8,839 nucleotides of DNA from an uncultured Clostridia bacterium (GTDB lineage: Bacteria; Bacillota; Clostridia; Oscillospirales; Oscillospiraceae): assembly GCA_947169005.1 (NCBI GenBank), contig CAMVOG010000083.1, positions 1 through 8,839 of the forward strand, given 5' to 3'. Position numbers and translations under genes: made by a program. Positions within the stretch are counted from its first letter, which is position 1. Every line of letters starts with the position of its first letter. Below are positions 1-5,854 of this stretch, piece after piece. The notes below the pieces were generated by a model. It worked only from the letters and a program-made list of their open reading frames with translations, was not told the DNA's origin and ran no database searches.

Positions 1-66
1 TTCTCCTACATCAGGGGGCTTTTGTCTATTGTCCGTTTTTACTGGTTCGGTTCACGTCCCGGCGGC

Positions 67-143
67 TTTATCTCTTATCTTTTATCTCTTATCTTTTATC
101 TCTTATTTTTTATCTTTTCTCTTTTACCTTTTATTTTCTACCT
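67..143. repeat. Heptamer tandem array (TTTATCT/CTTATCT)
   Basis: Eleven consecutive 7-bp units in one phase. The first five alternate TTTATCT and CTTATCT, giving a 14-bp higher-order period; later units are degenerate (CTTATTT, TTTCTCT, TTTACCT). On the minus strand the unit reads AGATAAA. The array begins just beyond the HAD gene and runs into its last codons; the stop codon (131-133) lies inside it. The same heptamer occurs after mnmA at 4477-4502. No hairpin or CRISPR-like spacer is present. Bases 1-66, before the array, show nothing I can assign. Confidence 0.85.
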
Positions 144-853
144 ATCGTTCCCTTTTCCTCCAGCCAGCGGAGGAGATCGGCGAAGTCCCCGTGGGGCCAT
201 GGCGCGGGGCCCGTGCCCGCCCGGTCGATCATGCAGGGAGTCAGCAGGAAAAGGGTCATGCCGACCTGCTCCGCCGGGGCGTCCTCCCCGGTATCGTTGC
301 CCACCATGAGGCAGCGGGCCGGGTCCAAGCCCAGCTTTTCCGCGATCTCCCGGAAATAGCCGGGGTTCGGCTTGCAGTAAGAGGAATTTTCATAGGTGGT
401 GATGTAGTCGAAATCCGCCGGGTCCAGGCCCGCCCAGCGCATGCGGCTCTCCTGGCCCACCCGGGGAAAGATGGGATTGGAGGCCAGGATCACCCGTCGG
501 CCCGCCGCCTTGAGCCGGGCCACGGTCTCAGCGGCCAGAGGGTCCTTCCCGCAGACGGCGGCGGCCTTGTTGAAGTCCGTGGCGTAGAAATCATCGAAAA
601 CGGGCCGGTCCGCCAGGGCCGCCTCTCCCCAGTCGGCGGCGAAGCTCTCCCAGAAGGCCTCCTCGTTGGGGCGGCTCCCGTCGTTCTTTACCATGGCGGC
701 GGTGCCCTTCCAGACGGAGGCGATCAGCTTCTCCCCCTCGTAGCCCAGGGGGGCCACCCGGCGGCAAAGCTCCTTGAAATAGCTTTTGGTGAACACGTCC
801 TGGTCCATGGGCAAGAGGCTCCCGTCCAGGTCGAAGAGTACGGTATCAAACAA
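131..853 (-). CDS. HAD-superfamily hydrolase
   Basis: A 240-residue haloacid dehalogenase-type hydrolase, probably a soluble phosphatase of unknown substrate. All four HAD motifs are visible: motif I FDLDG (nucleophile Asp8, acid/base Asp10), motif II ASN with Ser125, motif III Lys161 in CKPNP, and motif IV GNDTGED (Asp187, Asp191). The stretch between motif I and Ser125 is long enough for an alpha-helical C1 cap, as in the phosphoglycolate phosphatase-like group. I chose the TTG at 853 because AGGAGG (868-863) lies 9 nt upstream of it. The in-frame GTG at 862 directly abuts that Shine-Dalgarno and cannot use it. The gene lies 24 bp after the VanZ-like gene on the same strand, so an operon is likely. 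The 3' end runs into the heptamer array. The family is secure; the substrate is unknown. Confidence 0.9.
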   Translation of the reverse strand: MFDTVLFDLDGSLLPMDQDVFTKSYFKELCRRVAPLGYEGEKLIASVWKGTAAMVKNDGSRPNEEAFWESFAADWGEAALADRPVFDDFYATDFNKAAAVCGKDPLAAETVARLKAAGRRVILASNPIFPRVGQESRMRWAGLDPADFDYITTYENSSYCKPNPGYFREIAEKLGLDPARCLMVGNDTGEDAPAEQVGMTLFLLTPCMIDRAGTGPAPWPHGDFADLLRWLEEKGTIGRK

Positions 854-877
854 CGGTATCACCCTCCTTTGGGGGCA

Positions 878-1450
878 TTATACCAGCTTGTGGGCCCGCC
901 GTAAAGCAAGAATTTTCCGCCCGGCAAAATAGCAGAGCGCCCCAAGCAGCGCCCCCAGGGTGTTGAGGAGCAGATCGTTCACGTCGCAGGCCCGGCCGAA
1001 AACGGGCTGCAGCAGCTCGATCGCCAGGGAGCAAAGGAAACCCGCCGGCACCGTTTTCCCCAGGGAACGGCCGCCCTGCGCGGGCGGACAGAGCGCGCCG
1101 AAGGGAAGAAAGGCCAGGATATTCGTGACGCATTCCGGGTCCAGCAGCCACTTCCGGGGATGGGGAACAAAATCGAAGCTCCCGGTGAAAAAGGGGATCA
1201 CCCCGGCGCTGCCCCGCCCGAAAAGGACGCGGTGCCAGAGCATACGCAGGGGGTCCAGCAGAAGGGTGAGGCAAAAAAGCCCCGTGAGATAAGCGGCGAA
1301 AAAACTGCGGCAGAGCCGCTGCCCCAGCGGAGCGCGGGGGCTTTGCCGGGTGGAAAGCAGCCAGCAGATCACCCAGGCCGCCGCCCCAAAGGGCAGGGCC
1401 AGCACGAAAAAGCCGGGATAGGTATCCAGAAGAAAATAGGACAGAGGCAT
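878..1450 (-). CDS. VanZ-like family membrane protein
   Basis: A 190-residue integral membrane protein of the VanZ-like family. VanZ itself gives low-level teicoplanin resistance by an undefined mechanism; most chromosomal relatives are uncharacterised. Hydrophobic segments lie near residues 12-33, 50-66, 108-122, 135-150 and 160-178. The family signature is present: Asn110 followed by FLPFG, Glu145 and Gln148 in the ELLQ segment, Arg153, Asp156 and Asp159, then Asn163 with Gly166 and Gly170. The start is the ATG at 1450, preceded by AAAGGAGGG about 8 nt upstream. A longer open frame reaches 1642, but it would translate the intergenic repeats. The HAD gene follows after 24 bp. Family assignment is good; a role in glycopeptide resistance should not be assumed. 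Confidence 0.88.
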   Translation of the reverse strand: MPLSYFLLDTYPGFFVLALPFGAAAWVICWLLSTRQSPRAPLGQRLCRSFFAAYLTGLFCLTLLLDPLRMLWHRVLFGRGSAGVIPFFTGSFDFVPHPRKWLLDPECVTNILAFLPFGALCPPAQGGRSLGKTVPAGFLCSLAIELLQPVFGRACDVNDLLLNTLGALLGALCYFAGRKILALRRAHKLV

Positions 1451-1507
1451 GGAACGCCCTCCTTTCGTCTTTTTGAGGATAGCCCCGGCATGCATCATTC
1501 TTGCATC

Positions 1508-1549
1508 CGCCGCCTGTGCCCTGCTGCCTGCGCCCTGCTGCCTTCCTGT
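1508..1549. repeat. Heptamer array, C/T-G rich
   Basis: Six units of 7 bp in one phase. TGCTGCC occurs twice, alternating with TGTGCCC and TGCGCCC, so the higher-order period is 14 bp. It lies upstream of the VanZ-like gene and runs into the palindromic element starting at 1547. It forms the left part of the repeat-filled 1451-1847 intergenic region. Confidence 0.7.
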
Positions 1550-1630
1550 CATTCCAGCGAAGAATCTTCCTGCACAGCGTCGACGGAGAAGAAGATCCTT
1601 CGACTCCGCTTCGCTCCGCTCAGGATGACA
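1547..1630. repeat. Palindromic dispersed repeat element
   Basis: Two related sequences in inverted orientation. On the plus strand, 1547-1570 begins TGTCATTCCAGCGAAGAATC. On the minus strand, 1630-1591 begins TGTCATCCTGAGCGGAGCG and continues to GAAGGATCTTC. The ends are perfect 6-bp inverted repeats (TGTCAT / ATGACA), so the whole block can fold into an imperfect hairpin. From memory, the TGTCATxCTGAGC...GAAG(G/A)ATC motif is a dispersed repeat in many bacterial genomes; I cannot search for copies here. It has no coding capacity, so a MITE- or REP-like element is the best description. Confidence 0.7.
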
Positions 1631-1638
1631 AAAACGGT

Positions 1639-1785
1639 GCATAGCTCATAGCTTGTAGCTTGTAGCCTATAGCACATTGCACATTGCCCTTCGCTCTGCA
1701 CCCTGAGTACTAAGTCCTGAGTACTGAGTACTATGCCCCGCGCCCTGAGCCCTTGTTGCCTGCCCCCTGTTCCCTGCCCCAGCCC
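1639..1785. repeat. 21-unit phase-locked heptamer array
   Basis: A run of 147 bp divides into 21 heptamers with no phase slip. Units include TTGTAGC twice (1653-1666), ACATTGC twice (1674-1687), CCTGAGT twice, and variants such as ACTGAGT, CCCTGTT and CCCTGCC. Unit sequence drifts along the array from (T/C)xxTAGC through xxTGAGT to C-rich CCCTGxx while the 7-bp register is kept. The array ends exactly where the -35 hexamer TTGACA begins at 1786. It resembles the short tandemly repeated repetitive (STRR) heptamers known from cyanobacteria. Confidence 0.8.
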
Positions 1786-1813
1786 TTGACAAATGCCACG
1801 GAAAGCATATAAT
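1786..1813 (+). promoter_or_regulatory. Sigma-A type promoter of the PAS-like gene
   Basis: Perfect -35 TTGACA (1786-1791) and perfect -10 TATAAT (1808-1813), separated by 16 bp. The predicted transcript start is near 1820, about 28 nt before the ATG at 1848. The -10 box overlaps an upstream in-frame ATG at 1812, which excludes that ATG as the start. Confidence 0.88.
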
Positions 1814-1847
1814 GGTGTATCATAATCATACACAAGGAGGCCCTTAT

Positions 1848-2207
1848 ATGGACGAGCAGAAATTGATCGAGGCTTTTCAACTGATGTGGGGCAAGTACCC
1901 GGAGCAAGTGCGGCTGATCCGCAAGGACTTCACCATCGTGGCCGGGAACGAGAGCTATCTGCAATTCGGCGGCCCCGTGGGAACCAAATGCAACGTGGGA
2001 GACCCCGCCATGCACAAGGGCTGCCAGGCCATGAAATGTCTCAAGGACCGGGAGACGAAGATCAACGGCAACGAGGTGAACGGGGAGCGCTTCGATTCCT
2101 ACTGGGTCCCCGTGGATGGAGCCGAGGACTATTACGTTCACTTCACCAACGGCATGAACGCCCTCATCGCCAAAATGATGGCCGCCCAGCAGCCGCCCCA
2201 GAGCTGA
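1848..2207 (+). CDS. Small PAS-like protein with three-Cys motif
   Basis: A 119-residue soluble protein with no signal peptide or membrane segment. Residues about 18-50 (YPEQVRLIRKDFTIVAGNE and onward) resemble the start of a PAS fold, in which a strand pair and an Asn-containing turn lead to a Gly-Lys-Cys segment. Three cysteines follow (Cys48, Cys59, Cys64) with His56 between them, similar to Cys-containing PAS-like sensor domains. No kinase, HTH or other output domain is attached, so it would act as a stand-alone sensor or binding protein. The start is the ATG at 1848, with AAGGAGG (1834-1840) at good spacing. The gene is a complete single-gene unit with its own strong promoter and terminator. 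Ligand and partner are unknown, and the PAS call is from pattern alone. Confidence 0.6.
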   Translation: MDEQKLIEAFQLMWGKYPEQVRLIRKDFTIVAGNESYLQFGGPVGTKCNVGDPAMHKGCQAMKCLKDRETKINGNEVNGERFDSYWVPVDGAEDYYVHFTNGMNALIAKMMAAQQPPQS

Positions 2208-2221
2208 GAAAGACACAGAAT

Positions 2222-2254
2222 AAGGACCGCTCCACGGCGGTCCTTGTTTTTTTT
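2222..2254 (+). terminator. Rho-independent terminator
   Basis: A perfect 9-bp stem, AAGGACCGC (2222-2230) with GCGGTCCTT (2237-2245), has a 6-nt loop and is followed after one G by eight T residues (2247-2254). It lies 14 bp after the PAS-like gene stop. Confidence 0.95.
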
Positions 2255-2272
2255 GCCCGGGGCGTGTATAAT
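2244..2272 (+). promoter_or_regulatory. Putative promoter of the 2303-5734 gene block
   Basis: A perfect -10 TATAAT lies at 2267-2272. The best -35 at 17-bp spacing is TTGTTT (2244-2249), which matches only the TTG half and lies inside the preceding terminator. The predicted start near 2279 leaves a leader of about 24 nt. The weak -35 suggests modest or activator-assisted expression. Confidence 0.55.
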
Positions 2273-2302
2273 CAGGTCAATCATCACAAGGGAGGGATCG
2301 AC

Positions 2303-3358
2303 ATGGCCATAGCGCGTGAGCAAGGGGCAGCCCTTGAGGGCGTTCTTCGTCTCTTTTTCGACGAGGCCACCGCTCCTTATCAGGTCATCAACACGAGCCG
2401 GGACGAGGCCGACTTCCGCGAGACGGTCCTGGTCGAAACGGAAGCGGGCCGCCGCTTCGTTCTCAAGCTGGCGGACAACGATTTCACCACGCCCGCGCGG
2501 ATCGGGATGTGGCAGCGGACCGCAGAGGAATACCGCGCCCTCGGCTACTACTGCCCCCGCATCTACGAGGCCCGGGTCGGCGGCTTCCCCACGGTCGAAT
2601 ACGGCGGCCGCCGCTGCCTCTGCTACGCGGAGGACTTTGCCGCCTACCGCTCCGTCGCGGACAGAGCCGCCGGGGAGACGGAGGAGAACGGCAAGGCGCT
2701 CGCGGCAAGCTGTCGGGAGGCCGTCTGGACCATGACGGCAAAGATCGCCGCCCGGCGCCTGGACTACACGGACTTCCCCTCCGCCTACTGCCTTTTTGAG
2801 ACCTTTTCCCCCGGCGACGAGGTGGATGAGGTGCTGGAAAACGCCCGGGACTGGAAGCAATACGCCGAAACGCTGCCCGCCGAATTTGCGGAACAGGCGC
2901 GGCGCATCTGGGCCCTGTGGTCGGAAAACCGGGCGGCGCTGGAGGCCGTTTATCCGCAGCTCCCCCGTTCCGTCTTCCAGGCGGATCTGAATCCGACGAA
3001 TCTGCTGGTGGACGAGAGCGGACAGTTCGTCGGCGTCTTCGATTTCAACCTTTGTGGGAGGGACGTTTTTCTCAACTACCTCATGCGGGAGAATTACGGA
3101 GACTTTGAGGCGGAGCTCGACTTGATTTTCGACGCCTTGAATATCTCGCGCCGACACTATGCGTTTTCCGAGCCGGAAAAGGAGAGCGCCCTGTCCTTGT
3201 ACCGCTGTCTGAAGCCCCTGGCCTTCACGAAGCTCTACCGCCTGAAAGCCCTGGGGGAGGACCGTGCGGCGGTCCGGGCCTTCCTGGACAAGACGGAGCA
3301 TTATCTGACCGCGCCCATCGATTTTGCCCCACACATGGCCCCGCTCTTTGATCTTTAA
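2303..3358 (+). CDS. APH-fold phosphotransferase family protein
   Basis: A 351-residue protein with the layout of the aminoglycoside/choline phosphotransferase-like kinase fold. Lys55 in FVLKLADND is the likely ATP-contacting lysine of the N-lobe. The catalytic loop reads QADLNPTN (226-233), supplying the base Asp228 and Mg-binding Asn233. GVFDF at 244-248 supplies the Mg-binding Asp247. The usual first residue of the loop, His (HGDLHxxN), is Gln here. The start is the ATG at 2303, with AAGGGAGGG 6 nt upstream; the open frame extends further upstream only through the previous gene and terminator. mnmA follows after 38 bp. The true substrate is unknown: homoserine, choline, fructosamine or antibiotic kinases share this fold. 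Nothing nearby marks it as a resistance gene. Confidence 0.82.
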   Translation: MAIAREQGAALEGVLRLFFDEATAPYQVINTSRDEADFRETVLVETEAGRRFVLKLADNDFTTPARIGMWQRTAEEYRALGYYCPRIYEARVGGFPTVEYGGRRCLCYAEDFAAYRSVADRAAGETEENGKALAASCREAVWTMTAKIAARRLDYTDFPSAYCLFETFSPGDEVDEVLENARDWKQYAETLPAEFAEQARRIWALWSENRAALEAVYPQLPRSVFQADLNPTNLLVDESGQFVGVFDFNLCGRDVFLNYLMRENYGDFEAELDLIFDALNISRRHYAFSEPEKESALSLYRCLKPLAFTKLYRLKALGEDRAAVRAFLDKTEHYLTAPIDFAPHMAPLFDL

Positions 3359-3396
3359 ACCTTTTACACTTTGATCCCATCCAAGGAGGCCCCTTT

Positions 3397-4473
3397 ATGG
3401 AAACGAACGGAAAAACCGCCCTGATCGCCATGAGCGGCGGGGTGGATTCCTCCGTGGCCGCGTATCTGACGCAGGCCGCGGGCTACGACTGCGCCGGGGC
3501 CACCATGCGCCTGTTTTCCACCGAGGACACGGCCCTGCCCCGGGAGGGAAGCTGCTGCTCCCTGGACGACGTGGAGGACGCCAAGGCCGTGGCCCGGCGG
3601 CTGGGGATGCCCCACTACACCTTCAATTTCTCCGAGCGCTTCCGCCGGGACGTGATCGGGCGCTTCATCGCAGTTTACGAGGCGGGCGGCACCCCCAATC
3701 CCTGCATCGACTGCAACCGCTATCTGAAATTCGACCAGTTTTTCCTGCGGGCCAGGGAGTTGGGGCGGAACTATATCGTCACGGGGCACTACGTCCGCGT
3801 GGAGAAGAGCGGAGAGCGCTATCTGCTGAAAAAGGCCCTGGACCCCGCCAAGGACCAGAGCTACGTGCTGTACGCGCTGACCCAGGAGCAGCTTGCCCAC
3901 GCCCTTTTCCCCCTGGGGGAGCTGACGAAGCCCCAGGTCCGCGCCATCGCAGAGGAGCAGGGCTTTGTGAACGCCCGGAAGGGTGAAAGCCAAGACATCT
4001 GCTTCGTGCAGAACGAGAGCTACGGGGATTTCATCGAGCGCACCACGGGCAGGAGCTATCCCCCCGGCGACTTCGTGGACACCGAGGGCCGCGTCCTCGG
4101 CCGCCATAAGGGGACGATCCGCTACACCGTGGGCCAGCGGAAGGGCCTGGGCCTCGCCCTGCCCGCCCCCATGTACGTCTGCCGCATCGACGTGGAAAAT
4201 AATCAGGTGGTCCTGGGCCGGGGCGAGGCGCTTTTCACCGACACCCTCACCGCTGAGGGGCTGAACCTCATTGCCTGCGAGCGGCTGGACGCCCCCATCC
4301 GGGTCAAGGCCCGGGTCCGCTACCGCCAGCCCGAGCAGTGGGCCACGGCGGAGCAGACGGGGCCGGACACGCTGACCCTCCGCTTTGACGAGCCCCAGCG
4401 GGCCGTCACAAAGGGCCAGGCCGTGGTCCTCTACGACGGGGATACGGTGGTCGGCGGGGGAACGATACGGTAA
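3397..4473 (+). CDS. mnmA: tRNA-specific 2-thiouridylase MnmA
   Basis: A 358-residue cytosolic enzyme, full length for the family. It adenylates U34 of tRNA-Lys, -Glu and -Gln and replaces O2 with sulfur to make the s2U of mnm5s2U-type wobble bases. The PP-loop SGGVDSS is at residues 13-19. The CCSLDDVEDA segment (53-62) is common in Gram-positive MnmA. Catalytic Cys103 lies in NPCIDCNR and the persulfide-bearing Cys202 in SQDICFV. The TGHY (129-132) and DQSYVLYAL (153-161) signatures are also present, and the C-terminal beta-barrel region is intact. The start is the ATG at 3397, with AAGGAGG (3383-3389) upstream. It is the middle gene of a likely three-gene plus-strand unit. The cysteine desulfurase that feeds it is not in this window. 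Confidence 0.97.
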   Translation: METNGKTALIAMSGGVDSSVAAYLTQAAGYDCAGATMRLFSTEDTALPREGSCCSLDDVEDAKAVARRLGMPHYTFNFSERFRRDVIGRFIAVYEAGGTPNPCIDCNRYLKFDQFFLRARELGRNYIVTGHYVRVEKSGERYLLKKALDPAKDQSYVLYALTQEQLAHALFPLGELTKPQVRAIAEEQGFVNARKGESQDICFVQNESYGDFIERTTGRSYPPGDFVDTEGRVLGRHKGTIRYTVGQRKGLGLALPAPMYVCRIDVENNQVVLGRGEALFTDTLTAEGLNLIACERLDAPIRVKARVRYRQPEQWATAEQTGPDTLTLRFDEPQRAVTKGQAVVLYDGDTVVGGGTIR

Positions 4474-4476
4474 ATA

Positions 4477-4502
4477 AGATAAAAGATAAAAGATAAAAGA
4501 TA
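4477..4502 (+). repeat. Short AGATAAA heptamer array
   Basis: Three perfect AGATAAA units plus a partial fourth, starting 4 bp after the mnmA stop and ending before the AGGAGG of the next gene. AGATAAA is the exact reverse complement of the TTTATCT unit at 67-143. Read along the strand of the upstream gene, both arrays have the same orientation. Confidence 0.85.
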
Positions 4503-4522
4503 TGGAGAATAGGAGGTACCCC

Positions 4523-5734
4523 ATGACCATACCCGTGATCCTTCTCGCCGCAGGGCTGTCCTCCCGCATGGGGGCCTTCAAGCCTCTGCTGGAGGCGGGC
4601 GGCGCGCCGGCGCTGGCGCGGAGCATCCGGCTTTTTCGCGGCCTGGGGCTGCCCGTCCTCACGGTGACGGGGCACCGGGCGGCGGAGCTGTCGCCCCTCC
4701 TCACCGCCGAGGGGGCCGAGGAGGTCTATAACCCGGACTACGAGACGGGGATGTTCGGCTCCATCCGGGCGGGCGTCCGCCGGGCGGCGGCGCTGGGGGC
4801 CCCCGGCGCGCTGCTCTCCCCCGCCGACTGCCCGCTGATCGGCGCGGGCTCGGTGAGCCGTCTCCTGGAGGCGGCGGCGCGGGAGCCGGAGCGCTTCGCC
4901 GTGGCCTGCTTTGCCGGAAAAAAGGGCCACCCCCTCTATATCCCCGCCCGCTTCTTCGGGGCGATCCTGGCTCACGACGGGACCAACGGGCTCAAGGGTG
5001 TCACCCTGCCCTACGAGCCGGAATTTCAGCGGGTGGAGACCCTGGACGAGGGCGTGCTGGCGGATATGGACACCCCGGAGAGCTACCGGGAACTGCTCTC
5101 CCTGGCCGCTGGGGAAACGCCCCGTCTGCGGGAGCTGCTGCAGGGCCGTCGCCTCATCCTCACCCGCCACGGGGCCACGAAGCCCCACGGGGAAAAGGTC
5201 TTTATCGGACGCTATGACGTGCCCCTTTCCGCCCAGGGGCGGGAGGAAGCCCGCCTGGCTGCGGCGCGGATCGTCGCCCTGTCCCCCGGGGCCGCTGCGG
5301 TCTGGACCTCCCCCCTCGCCCGTGCCGTCGAGACGGCGCGGCCCATTGCGGACGCCCTCGCCCTGCCCCTGCAGGCGGACGAGCGCCTTGCCGAGCTGAG
5401 CCTGGGGGACTGGGAGGCCCTGCCCATCCGGGAGGTCCGCGCGCGCTGGCCGGAGGCCTACGCCCGGCGGGGCGCACACATCCTCTATGAGCGGGCCCCC
5501 GGCGGCGAGAGCTTTTATGAGCTGCGCTTCCGCGTGGCCGCCTTCCTGCGGGACGCCCTGGCCGGGGACCCCTCCCCGGACCTGGTCCTTGTCACCCACA
5601 AGGGCGTGATCCACGCGGTGGAAGCGCTTCTCACGGGTGAAGAGGAAAACCCGCTCGACCCGAAGCCGCACAAGGGAGAGACGGTGGTGCTGGCAGGGGA
5701 GCCAAAATCGGCAATGAAATACGCCGCTTCTTGA
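4523..5734 (+). CDS. MobA-like NTP transferase / histidine phosphatase fusion
   Basis: A 403-residue two-domain protein. Residues 1-195 are a MobA/MocA-like nucleotidyltransferase: nucleotide-binding LAAGLSSRMG with Lys20 (8-20), metal-binding PADCPL (100-105), GHPLYIP (135-141) and DMDTPESY (181-188). Residues 205-400 are a histidine phosphatase (phosphoglycerate mutase-like) domain: catalytic RHG with His216, the GRYDVPLSAQGREEA segment (229-243), TSPLARAVETA, and the second catalytic His359 in VTHKG. The N-terminal half resembles molybdenum-cofactor cytidylyltransferases; the phosphatase half recalls CobC-type alpha-ribazole phosphatases. The start is the ATG at 4523, with AGGAGG (4511-4516) 6 nt upstream; the ATG at 4502 has no such site. 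It follows mnmA by 49 bp. No molybdoenzyme or cobalamin gene lies in the window, so the substrate is open. Confidence 0.85.
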   Translation: MTIPVILLAAGLSSRMGAFKPLLEAGGAPALARSIRLFRGLGLPVLTVTGHRAAELSPLLTAEGAEEVYNPDYETGMFGSIRAGVRRAAALGAPGALLSPADCPLIGAGSVSRLLEAAAREPERFAVACFAGKKGHPLYIPARFFGAILAHDGTNGLKGVTLPYEPEFQRVETLDEGVLADMDTPESYRELLSLAAGETPRLRELLQGRRLILTRHGATKPHGEKVFIGRYDVPLSAQGREEARLAAARIVALSPGAAAVWTSPLARAVETARPIADALALPLQADERLAELSLGDWEALPIREVRARWPEAYARRGAHILYERAPGGESFYELRFRVAAFLRDALAGDPSPDLVLVTHKGVIHAVEALLTGEEENPLDPKPHKGETVVLAGEPKSAMKYAAS

Positions 5735-5760
5735 CAGGAAGCGGCGAACAATGGTATAAT
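5731..5760 (+). promoter_or_regulatory. Strong extended -10 promoter of the small-ORF transcript
   Basis: Perfect -35 TTGACA (5731-5736) and perfect -10 TATAAT (5755-5760), 18 bp apart, with an extended -10 TG at 5752-5753. The predicted start is near 5767. The -35 overlaps the stop codon of the upstream fusion gene and forms the loop of a 9-bp inverted repeat (CGCCGCTTC 5722-5730 / GAAGCGGCG 5738-5746). Only the small ORF lies downstream on this strand before the convergent spoIIR gene. Confidence 0.88.
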
Positions 5761-5794
5761 CCGGCCAACTCCCCAAAAGGGAGCCACCGGATTA
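5757..5794 (+). promoter_or_regulatory. Palindrome over the -10 box and leader 5' end
   Basis: TAATCCGG (5757-5764) is the exact reverse complement of CCGGATTA (5787-5794). Nested inside is CTCCC (5769-5773) with GGGAG (5779-5783) around a CAAAA loop. The inner hairpin would be at the 5' end of the transcript. The outer arms overlap the -10 box, so they would act at the DNA level (operator) if at all. The inner CTCCC could also pair with the Shine-Dalgarno at 5841-5847. Confidence 0.55.
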
Positions 5795-5830
5795 CCGGCA
5801 AAAGTGCGCTGTTGCATAGGCGGTTAGCTA

Positions 5831-5848
5831 CTCCCTGTGAAGGGAGGG
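5831..5848 (+). promoter_or_regulatory. Hairpin sequestering the Shine-Dalgarno
   Basis: CTCCCT (5831-5836) pairs with AGGGAG (5841-5846) across a GTGA loop, which is a GNRA tetraloop. The right arm is the Shine-Dalgarno core of the small ORF (GGAGG at 5843-5847, 7 nt before the ATG at 5855). The fold would block ribosome binding until opened. Confidence 0.7.
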
Positions 5849-5854
5849 ATGCTT

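Noticed and set aside
851..862. GTG at 862 as start of the HAD gene
   Set aside because: It directly abuts the AGGAGG (868-863) with no spacer; the TTG at 853 has a 9-nt spacer and yields the usual short lead into FDLDG.
878..1642. Longer VanZ-like protein starting at 1642
   Set aside because: The extra 64 codons translate the dispersed repeat and heptamer DNA; the ATG at 1450 has a strong ribosome binding site.
1508..1785. CRISPR array
   Set aside because: Units are 7 bp with no unique spacers and no cas genes.
1812..1847. Upstream in-frame ATG at 1812 as start of the PAS-like gene
   Set aside because: It lies inside the -10 box TATAAT (1808-1813), so it would not be in the mRNA; the ATG at 1848 has AAGGAGG in front.
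5722..5746. Intrinsic terminator after the fusion gene
   Set aside because: The stem is perfect, but no T-run follows; the next bases are AACAATGG and then the -10 box.
4406..5776. Long minus-strand open frames opposite the fusion gene (and similar ones opposite mnmA, ispE and hemZ)
   Set aside because: These are mirror frames typical of high-GC DNA. They lack family motifs and ribosome binding sites and run against well-supported genes.
5761..5854. Riboswitch in the small-ORF leader
   Set aside because: I could not match it to any riboswitch consensus I know, and no metabolic gene follows.
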